DNA of 8,175 bases from Thiomargarita sp. (lineage in GTDB: Bacteria; Pseudomonadota; Gammaproteobacteria; Beggiatoales; Beggiatoaceae). Shown one piece after another: positions 1 to 5,655 of the stretch. The notes beneath the pieces were generated by a model. The model was not told the DNA's origin and did not search any database. It saw nothing but the letters and a program-made list of their open reading frames with translations. The position numbers and the translations under genes are program-made. The stretch's first letter is position 1. Each line of letters starts with the position of its first letter. The stretch spans positions 1 to 8,175 of the forward strand of contig DYNO01000149.1 of NCBI GenBank assembly GCA_020721025.1, in the 5' to 3' direction.

Positions 1-1
1 T

Positions 2-55
2 GTGATTGATCGTGATGTAAATGCCGCAATTAATCTGAACAACTACGCTGCTTAA
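2..55 (+). CDS. tnpB: TnpB, C-terminal end only (IS200/IS605-type RNA-guided nuclease)
   Basis: Only the last 17 codons are in the window; the gene begins upstream of base 1. The frame reads VIDRDVNAAINLNNYAA followed by TAA. The DRDxNAAxNL stretch is the third RuvC motif of TnpB/OrfB proteins, in which the aspartate of RDxNAA is a catalytic residue; it is intact here. TnpB is the RNA-guided DNA endonuclease of IS200/IS605 and IS1341-type elements and is the ancestor of Cas12. The stop codon is followed by a T-rich stretch and several hairpins, as expected for the right end of such an element. Whether a TnpA transposase accompanies it, and whether the other two RuvC acidic residues are present, cannot be seen. 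The family call is firm because the motif is distinctive; the activity state is unknown. Confidence 0.85.
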   Translation: MIDRDVNAAINLNNYAA

Positions 56-176
56 ATTGTTTTTTTGCTGTCAGTCCCGACAAGCTTCAGCGGGACTCTA
101 ATCGCCCGTCATAGTAACCGTAAGACTTGAGTCATCAAGCAGTTGCGAAAATAGTTTGATACGACGGGAATATCAC
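56..176 (+). ncRNA. Probable right end of the TnpB element and omega RNA (reRNA) scaffold
   Basis: Directly after the tnpB stop the strand folds well. A 7-bp stem pairs 73-79 (AGTCCCG) with 91-97 (CGGGACT). A second stem pairs 105-110 (CCCGTC) with 163-168 (GACGGG) and encloses a small hairpin, 126-130 (CTTGA) with 135-139 (TCAAG). In TnpB elements the omega RNA is transcribed from the 3' end of tnpB through the right end, and its guide is the sequence just outside the element. The location, strand and fold agree with that. The 5' end lies inside tnpB, before the window. The 3' boundary near 176 (after GGAATATCAC) is my estimate from the closing stem. It rests on structure and position only, without a sequence match. 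Confidence 0.5.
97..176 (+). mobile_element. Candidate terminal segment of an IS200/IS605-family insertion sequence
   Basis: This is the distal part of the presumed right end. IS200/IS605 elements have no terminal inverted repeats and end in imperfect subterminal hairpins recognised by TnpA. The closed structure at 105-168 followed by AATATCAC would be such an end, with flanking host DNA starting at about 177. The left end and target motif are outside the window, so the exact junction is not fixed. Confidence 0.4.
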
Positions 177-177
177 T

Positions 178-214
178 GATAATCATTCTCATTATCATTG
201 TTAATCATTGTCAA
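178..214. promoter_or_regulatory. Fur box array (iron-responsive operator)
   Basis: Bases 178-196 read GATAATCATTCTCATTATC, which matches the 19-bp Fur consensus (GATAATGATAATCATTATC) at 16 of 19 positions. The hexamer pattern continues as ATCATT (182-187), CTCATT (188-193), ATCATT (194-199) and a further ATCATT at 204-209. Such overlapping hexamers are typical of gammaproteobacterial promoters bound by several Fur dimers, which repress when iron is plentiful. The array overlaps possible promoters on both strands. The nearest intact gene to the right, the methyltransferase-specificity fusion, starts about 250 bp away and is not an expected Fur target. To the left lies the end of the TnpB element. 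The Fur target may therefore have been lost or displaced. Confidence 0.75.
185..214 (-). promoter_or_regulatory. Candidate minus-strand promoter inside the Fur array
   Basis: Read on the minus strand, a perfect -35 TTGACA (209-214) is followed 18 bp later by GAGAAT (185-190), a 4-of-6 match to a -10 box. Transcription would start near 178 and run leftward into the TnpB right end, antisense to the omega RNA. The whole promoter is covered by Fur hexamers, so it would be iron-repressed. The -10 is mediocre. Confidence 0.35.
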
Positions 215-237
215 TGGTTTAGAAGCTGCTTTATGAA
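208..237 (+). promoter_or_regulatory. Candidate plus-strand promoter at the edge of the Fur array
   Basis: TTGTCA (208-213, 5 of 6) and TATGAA (232-237, 4 of 6) are separated by 18 bp. The -35 overlaps the last Fur hexamers. It would transcribe toward the small ORF at 274 and the methyltransferase gene at 464. This is a weak match, kept because of its place beside the operator. Confidence 0.25.
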
Positions 238-463
238 ACGCATCAAGATGTGGATTGTTTATCATTCGTGGTTATGAGAAAAATGAATATTATGAATGTA
301 TTAAGTTTTGACCAACACTTTAGTCAAGCTGGATTTTGTCAACTACAGATTCACTTGATTAAAAGCGAAATCATGGTCATCCAAAAATCCTAAGAATCAT
401 GGTTCAGACATTCTGTAAATTCTGATTCAGACCAATTATTCAACTCAAAACTAGGAAATTATC
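215..463. other. Gene-poor stretch between the Fur array and the methyltransferase gene
   Basis: No convincing gene lies here. A 14-codon frame (233-277) overlaps by ATGA with a 39-codon frame (274-393), described separately. TTGTCA at 336-341 could be a -35 for the downstream gene but has no good -10. No hairpin followed by a T-run was seen, so no terminator is called. The end of the stretch carries the AGGA (453-456) ribosome binding site of the next gene. Confidence 0.5.
274..393 (+). CDS. Doubtful 39-residue small ORF downstream of the Fur array
   Basis: The frame begins MRKMNIMNVLSFDQHF and ends SEIMVIQKS with TAA. Its ATG overlaps the stop of a 14-codon frame (233-277, MKRIKMWIVYHSWL) as ATGA. 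There is no good Shine-Dalgarno sequence. A start at the second Met (283) has only GAG upstream. I recognise no family. I compared it with HemP-type hemin-uptake proteins because of the Fur context, but the HemP C-terminal YxLRxTRxxKLILTK pattern is absent. It could be a chance frame, a Fur-regulated micro-protein or a leader peptide; chance is the most likely. Confidence 0.15.
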   Translation: MRKMNIMNVLSFDQHFSQAGFCQLQIHLIKSEIMVIQKS

Positions 464-2905
464 ATGTCAAATATCGTGTCAAATAATGGAACTAAAGATA
501 AAGGCGAAACTAACCGTAGAATTAACTCGGCTCGTGATATTTTAGTCGGAAAAATCCCCGATCCGAAGGCGCAAGTTGAGCAAATCACCACTGCGTTGAT
601 TTATAAATTTATGGATGATATGGATCGCAGTTCTGAGGAAGTGGGCGGCAATGCTTCGTTTATTGTTGGGGAATTAGAGCCATATCGCTGGAGTCGCTTG
701 ATGAGCAAGGAAATTGGCGGCACGGAGCGGTTGCATCTTTATAGCGAAGCCTTGATAAAATTCAGTCAATCGAAGCAAATTCCAGAAATTTTTAGAAAAA
801 TCTTTAAAGATGCGTTTTTGCCCTACCGTGACCCAGAAATTTTAAATTTGTTTTTGAAAGAAATCGACTGGTTTGATTATGATCACAGCGAAAATTTGGG
901 CGATGCGTTTGAATATTTATTGAATATCATGGGTTCGCAAGGCGATGCGGGACAGTTTCGCACACCGCGCCATATTATTGATTTTATTGTCGATGTAGTG
1001 AAGCCGCGCAAAACAGACAAAATTCTTGATCCTGCGTGTGGGACGGCGGGCTTTTTAATCAGTGCGTTTAAATTTATTCAGAAAAATGAGACGTTAGCGG
1101 CAGAGGATAAATTGCAGTTGGCAAAAAATTTTGTTGGCTACGACATCAGTCCGGACATGGTGCGCTTGAGTTTGGTGAATTTGTACTTGCATGATTTCAA
1201 AGAGCCAGAAATTCATGAATATGATACGTTGACCAGCGAAAAGTTTTGGAATGAGCGTTTTGATGTGATTTTGGCAAATCCGCCGTTTATGACTCCAAAA
1301 GGGGGGATTCGTCCGCATGAAAAATTTGCAGTGCAGGCGAAACGTTCAGAAGTGTTATTTGTTGATTATATTGCAGAACATCTGACATTGAACGGGCGCG
1401 GCGGGGTGATTGTGCCAGAAGGGATTATTTTTCAATCGGCAAAGGCGTATCAAGCGTTGCGTAAGATGTTGATTGAGGATAACTTTTTGTGGGCGGTGGT
1501 GAGTTTGCCGTCTGGAATCTTTCAACCGTACAGCGGCGTGAAAACTTCAGTTTTGTTATTTGATCGAACCTTTGCGAAACAACAAGATAGCATTCTATTT
1601 GTCAAAATTGAGAACGATGGCTTGAGTTTTAGCGCGCAACGGCGTGAAAGTGCAAAAAATGATTTGCCGCAGGCGTTAAAATTGTTGGCGGCTTTTCAGC
1701 GCGGCGAGACGGTTGATGATCCGTTGGCGTTGGTGGTTACTAAGGCGAAAATTGCTGAATCTGGCGATTTTAATTTGACTGGAGAGCGTTATCGTGAGTC
1801 TAAAGTGCATCATTCTGCGTTTCCAATGGTGAGACTGGGAGATATTTGTGAGATTTTCATAGATGGGGATTGGATAGAAACTAAGGATCAGTCTGAAAAC
1901 GGAATTAGACTAATTCAAACAGGAAATATTGGAGAAGGATGTTTTTTAGATAAAGGGGAAAAAGCACGATTTATTTCAGAAGAAACTTTTAATAAATTAA
2001 ATTGTAAAGAAGTATTTGAAAATGATTTGCTGGTTTCAAGACTACCTGAGCCAGTAGGTAGAACATGTTTAGTTCCGAAAATGAACCAGAAATTAATCAC
2101 TGCTGTTGATTGTACGATAGTTAGGGCAAAACCACAAATTGTTTTGCAGAAGTATCTATTGTACGTGATGAATTCTGAAAAATACTTTGAAAAGATTTTT
2201 ACGTTTTTGACAGGAGCAAGTCGTCAACGAATTAGTAGAAAGAATCTTGAATCAATAGAAATTCCACTTCCACCCCTAGAAATCCAAAATGCGATTGTTG
2301 CTGAAATTGAGCAATGGCAAAAAGTGATTGATGGGGCAAAACAGGTTGTCGCGCACTATCGTCCTACTTTTTCGATTAATCCTGAGTGGGAAGTTGTGAA
2401 ACTGGGAGATGTAATAACGCTTCAACGCGGATATGATTTACCTAAACAAGAATGGCGTTCTGGAAAATATCCAATTATTGGTTCTAACGGAATTATAGGA
2501 TATCATGATTGTTATAAGGAAGTTGGACCCGGTGTTGTGACAGGACGTAGCGGAACAATTGGAAAAGTGCATTTTGTAGAAACTGATTATTATTGGCCCC
2601 ATAATACATCTTTATTTGTTAAAGATTTCAAAGGTAATGAACCGAAATTTGTGCAGTTTCTACTTGAATCGGTAGATTTAAAATCACTTGGCGAAAGCAC
2701 ATCGGCTGTTCCATCACTTGATCGTAAAAACGCCCATAGAATTAACGTAAGTTTGCCACCGCTATCTGAGCAAAAAGCCATTGTTGCCGAACTCGAAAAA
2801 GAACGGGCGGCGGTGGATGCGTGCAAACAACTCATTGCCCAATTTGAAGCGAAGATCAAGGCAAAAATTGCAACTGTTTGGGAAAGTGATAAAAAAACAT
2901 ACTAG
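464..2905 (+). CDS. Type I DNA methyltransferase-specificity fusion (HsdM-HsdS)
   Basis: This 813-residue protein joins an N6-adenine methyltransferase to a full specificity subunit. Residues 1 to about 160 resemble the HsdM N-terminal helical domain. Motif X-like GQFRTPRH (163-170), SAM-binding motif I DPACGTAGF (189-197) and catalytic motif IV NPPF (272-275) follow. From about 454 two HsdS-type target recognition domains occur: TRD1 (VRLGDICEIF to about 600) and TRD2 (VVKLGDVITLQRG to about 763). Each ends in a conserved helical spacer, PLPPLEIQNAIVAEIEQ (601-617) and SLPPLSEQKAIVAELEK (763-779). The protein should methylate adenine in a bipartite site; the sequence recognised cannot be read by eye. 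No nuclease or helicase motif is present, and no hsdR lies in the window. The start is set by AGGA at 453-456, seven bases before ATG. The TRD segments are much more A+T-rich than the rest. It may be the modification part of a system whose R gene lies elsewhere, or a solitary methyltransferase. Confidence 0.92.
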   Translation: MSNIVSNNGTKDKGETNRRINSARDILVGKIPDPKAQVEQITTALIYKFMDDMDRSSEEVGGNASFIVGELEPYRWSRLMSKEIGGTERLHLYSEALIKFSQSKQIPEIFRKIFKDAFLPYRDPEILNLFLKEIDWFDYDHSENLGDAFEYLLNIMGSQGDAGQFRTPRHIIDFIVDVVKPRKTDKILDPACGTAGFLISAFKFIQKNETLAAEDKLQLAKNFVGYDISPDMVRLSLVNLYLHDFKEPEIHEYDTLTSEKFWNERFDVILANPPFMTPKGGIRPHEKFAVQAKRSEVLFVDYIAEHLTLNGRGGVIVPEGIIFQSAKAYQALRKMLIEDNFLWAVVSLPSGIFQPYSGVKTSVLLFDRTFAKQQDSILFVKIENDGLSFSAQRRESAKNDLPQALKLLAAFQRGETVDDPLALVVTKAKIAESGDFNLTGERYRESKVHHSAFPMVRLGDICEIFIDGDWIETKDQSENGIRLIQTGNIGEGCFLDKGEKARFISEETFNKLNCKEVFENDLLVSRLPEPVGRTCLVPKMNQKLITAVDCTIVRAKPQIVLQKYLLYVMNSEKYFEKIFTFLTGASRQRISRKNLESIEIPLPPLEIQNAIVAEIEQWQKVIDGAKQVVAHYRPTFSINPEWEVVKLGDVITLQRGYDLPKQEWRSGKYPIIGSNGIIGYHDCYKEVGPGVVTGRSGTIGKVHFVETDYYWPHNTSLFVKDFKGNEPKFVQFLLESVDLKSLGESTSAVPSLDRKNAHRINVSLPPLSEQKAIVAELEKERAAVDACKQLIAQFEAKIKAKIATVWESDKKTY

Positions 2906-2931
2906 GCTTGCCAAATAACTATTCCAGCATG

Positions 2932-2961
2932 TTGACTTTAATTCTGCAAGTGGTTTATGAT
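2932..2961 (+). promoter_or_regulatory. Candidate sigma70 promoter for hyfB-pgsA
   Basis: TTGACT (2932-2937, 5 of 6) and TATGAT (2956-2961, 5 of 6) are separated by 18 bp in the gap after the methyltransferase gene. The start would fall near 2968, leaving a leader of about 70 nt before hyfB. The leader holds a small hairpin, CGCTA (3006-3010) with TAGCG (3014-3018), that is not followed by a T-run and so is not a clear terminator. Confidence 0.5.
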
Positions 2962-3038
2962 TGAAGCCGATTATTTTAAAAAAGTTGAGCATCATGTAAC
3001 AGTTGCGCTAAAATAGCGAATCTACCACTTTTGATGCG

Positions 3039-5066
3039 ATGGTTATGGAATTCTCACTATTGATATTGCTTGTTGCCGTCGGGAGCCCGTTGTTGTCTAG
3101 CGCGGTATCACTGGGGGCAAATCATTCTGCTCGTATCCGATTATTATCGTTCATATTTCTCGGTATTTCTGGAGTCGCTGCGATAGTCAGTGGCATGACC
3201 GTCTTGATTGATAATAGCCTCATCCAACAACAACTTGGTCTCGGTTTACCGTGGTTAGCGTGGCATTTACGTTTAGATGCACTTTCGGGATTTTTCTTCG
3301 TCATCGTTGGCATCGTAACCTTTGCCGTGAGTTTTTACGCGCCCGGCTATGTCAAAGAATTTGAACATTCTCCTTATCCGCTCTCAGTGCTTGGCGTATT
3401 CACCGGTTTATTCATCACGGGAATGCTATTAGTTTTACTGGCAGATGACGCATATACTTTCATGGTTGCTTGGGAATTGATGTCGTTATCCAGCTATTTC
3501 CTCGTTGCTTATCAACACGGCAGTTCTCACAATCGACGAGCCGCATTTTTATACCTACTGATGGCACACGTTGGCGGACTGGCAATTTTACTTGCATTCA
3601 GCGTTCTTGCCAATGCGGGCGGAGGATTTACTTTTGATGCCATACGCAGTGCCAATATTTCGCTGACTTGGGCAAGTATCGCATTTGGTTTGGGATTATT
3701 TGGATTTGGAATGAAAGCCGGATTGACTCCATTACACGCATGGTTGCCCGAAGCTCATCCCGCAGCACCCTCCCATATTTCTGCATTGATGAGTGGAGTC
3801 ATGTTAAAAGTGGCTATCTACGGATTGATTCGCTTGATTTTTGACCTGCTCGGTACCGCACACTTGCATTGGAGCTGGGGATTTGTGTTATTGTCGATGG
3901 GAGGCAGTTCCGCCGTATTGGGCATCATGTACGCCTTGGTGCAAAATGATTTGAAAAAGTTACTCGCCTACTCTTCCATTGAAAATATTGGCATCATCTG
4001 CATGGGGTTGGGATTAAGTATTTTATTCACTGCCCATCATTACACTGTGTTAGGTTCGCTTGCGATGATTGCCACGCTATTTCATGCTTTAAATCATGCC
4101 CTGTTCAAAAGTTTACTCTTCCTCAGTGCTGGCGCAGTATTACATGCCACCCATGAGCAAAATTTAGAACAGATGGGCGGATTGATCCACCGGATGCCGT
4201 TGACTGCATTCTTTTTTCTCATCGGTGCCTTGTCCATTTCTGCCCTGCCACCCTTCAACGGATTTGCTTCAGAATGGTTGATTTTTCAAGCTGCCCTGCA
4301 AACTCCTCATTTAGAAAGTGGCGTATTGCGTGCGATGATTCCCTTCAGTGCTGCCCTGTTAGCGTTCACCAGTGCATTGTCTGCCAGTTGTTTCGTCAAA
4401 GTTTACGGGGTCGCGTTCCTCGGTCAATCTCGCACTCGTCATGTTCGCCAAGCGCGGGAAAGTAGTTTGGGAATGAACACCGCTCAAGCGATTCTTGCTG
4501 CTGCGTGTTTATTATTGGGCATTTTTCCCTCTCATGTCGTGATGGTGATTGAGCGAGTTCCACAGAATTTGTTAGGAAAGGGATTGCCCAGTGCCTATGC
4601 TGAAGGTTGGATTTGGCTGACTCCCATTTCCGCAGCAACCGCTTCCTACGCCGCGCCACTGGTACTCATTTCCATCATTGCTGTCTTTGGATTAAGTTAC
4701 ATCTTGCTTCACGTCAAGCATGACAATTGGCGACTTTCGCCCCCGTGGGATTGCGGATTTGGTCCCCTGAGTAATCGGATGCAATACACTTCTACCTCGT
4801 TTGCCCAACCGTTGCGCCGCATTTTCAGCCCCTTGTGGCAAACCGAAGAGAAAATTGAAGAAACCCAAAATGCCACATTGCAACGCACCCATTTGTACTA
4901 TCAACTGCAACTCCTAGATCGCTCGTGGGCAACTCTTTATCAACCCATTGCACAGGGAGTCATGAGTGTGGCGCGCCGTTTAGCCTACATTCAAACGGGT
5001 AACATTCGCACCTACCTTGCCTATTCATTTTTCACGTTACTTATCTTACTTTGGCTGATCACATGA
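3039..5066 (+). CDS. hyfB: HyfB/HycC-like proton-conducting membrane subunit (NuoL/Mrp antiporter family)
   Basis: This is a polytopic inner-membrane protein of 675 residues, close to the length of E. coli HyfB. It belongs to the antiporter-like family of hydrogenase-4, formate hydrogenlyase, complex I and Mrp, which moves protons within larger complexes. Key ionisable residues are present: Glu146 in AWELMSLSSY, Lys226 in GFGMKAGLTPLHAWLPEAHP, Lys257, His349, His353 and Lys357. KKLLAYSSIENIGI (306-319) and the C-terminal WDCGFG (570-575) and TSFAQPLRRIF (586-596) favour HyfB/HycC over NuoL, and a last membrane helix sits at about 659-674. The ATG at 3039 has no good ribosome binding site; ATG at 3045 is an alternative. 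It overlaps pgsA by ATGA. No other hydrogenase or complex I subunit gene lies in the window, so the partner proteins are unknown. The symbol reflects similarity, not proven membership of a hydrogenase. Confidence 0.85.
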   Translation: MVMEFSLLILLVAVGSPLLSSAVSLGANHSARIRLLSFIFLGISGVAAIVSGMTVLIDNSLIQQQLGLGLPWLAWHLRLDALSGFFFVIVGIVTFAVSFYAPGYVKEFEHSPYPLSVLGVFTGLFITGMLLVLLADDAYTFMVAWELMSLSSYFLVAYQHGSSHNRRAAFLYLLMAHVGGLAILLAFSVLANAGGGFTFDAIRSANISLTWASIAFGLGLFGFGMKAGLTPLHAWLPEAHPAAPSHISALMSGVMLKVAIYGLIRLIFDLLGTAHLHWSWGFVLLSMGGSSAVLGIMYALVQNDLKKLLAYSSIENIGIICMGLGLSILFTAHHYTVLGSLAMIATLFHALNHALFKSLLFLSAGAVLHATHEQNLEQMGGLIHRMPLTAFFFLIGALSISALPPFNGFASEWLIFQAALQTPHLESGVLRAMIPFSAALLAFTSALSASCFVKVYGVAFLGQSRTRHVRQARESSLGMNTAQAILAAACLLLGIFPSHVVMVIERVPQNLLGKGLPSAYAEGWIWLTPISAATASYAAPLVLISIIAVFGLSYILLHVKHDNWRLSPPWDCGFGPLSNRMQYTSTSFAQPLRRIFSPLWQTEEKIEETQNATLQRTHLYYQLQLLDRSWATLYQPIAQGVMSVARRLAYIQTGNIRTYLAYSFFTLLILLWLIT

Positions 5067-5626
5067 CCTTTCCATTGCAACTCACGATATTACGAATTCT
5101 GTTGATTCCCGTTTTCATTGTCACATTTTATCTGCCCACGCCTTGGAATCACGAAGTGACCACTGGCATTTTTATTATCGCCGCGCTGACTGACTGGTTT
5201 GATGGTTATTTAGCCCGGCGGTGGCGCGTGACGACCGCATTTGGTGCGTTTCTTGACCCGGTCGCGGATAAATTATTGGTCGCAACCGCGTTGATTTTAT
5301 TGCTACAAACCCACACTCATATCGGCTTCGTCCTCGCGACCCTGATAATTATTGGGAGAGAGATTGTTATTTCTGCGCTACGGGAATGGATGGCAACCTG
5401 TGGACAACGGGAACGAGTCGCGGTGTCATGGTTAGGAAAGGCGAAAACGATGATGCAGATGATTGCATTGACTTTGTTGCTTTATCATCAACCGATCTTG
5501 GGATGGGATATTGAGCAAATCGGCATGATCAGTTTATATATTGCCGCGTTCCTCACCCTCTGGTCAATGTGGGTGTATTTGCGCGCCGCCTTGCCGACTT
5601 TATTGTCTCAATCGGGCGTAAGTTAG
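5063..5626 (+). CDS. pgsA: CDP-diacylglycerol--glycerol-3-phosphate 3-phosphatidyltransferase
   Basis: PgsA transfers the phosphatidyl group from CDP-diacylglycerol to sn-glycerol 3-phosphate, making phosphatidylglycerophosphate, the precursor of phosphatidylglycerol and cardiolipin, in the inner membrane. The 187 residues include the complete CDP-alcohol phosphotransferase signature: Asp44, Asp47-Gly48, Ala51-Arg52, Gly61, Asp65 and Asp69 with the canonical spacings. TDWFDGYLARRW, FGAFLDPVADK, ISALREWMA and VAVSWLGKAKT resemble E. coli PgsA, which is of nearly the same length. Several hydrophobic helices surround the motif. I chose ATG at 5063, which overlaps the hyfB TGA as ATGA and gives the usual N-terminus; a longer frame from TTG at 5051 would add four residues and is less likely. 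The overlap implies translational coupling to hyfB. The gene is likely essential. No clear terminator follows in the 29-bp gap to the converging receptor gene. Confidence 0.95.
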   Translation: MTFPLQLTILRILLIPVFIVTFYLPTPWNHEVTTGIFIIAALTDWFDGYLARRWRVTTAFGAFLDPVADKLLVATALILLLQTHTHIGFVLATLIIIGREIVISALREWMATCGQRERVAVSWLGKAKTMMQMIALTLLLYHQPILGWDIEQIGMISLYIAAFLTLWSMWVYLRAALPTLLSQSGVS

Positions 5627-5655
5627 GGAAGTTTTAAGCTCAATCGGATGGAACT

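Noticed and set aside
274..393. HemP-like hemin uptake protein downstream of the Fur box
   Set aside because: The length is near but the conserved HemP C-terminal pattern (YxLRxTRxxKLILTK) is missing, and there is no good ribosome binding site.
464..950. N-terminal nuclease domain that would make the fusion a type IIG restriction enzyme
   Set aside because: No PD-(D/E)xK-type motif is seen; residues 1-160 look like the helical N-terminal domain of HsdM.
1094..1318. Minus-strand open frame inside the methyltransferase gene, and similar frames opposite hyfB and the receptor
   Set aside because: They lie fully within well-supported genes, lack family resemblance, and are explained as shadows of the real reading frames.
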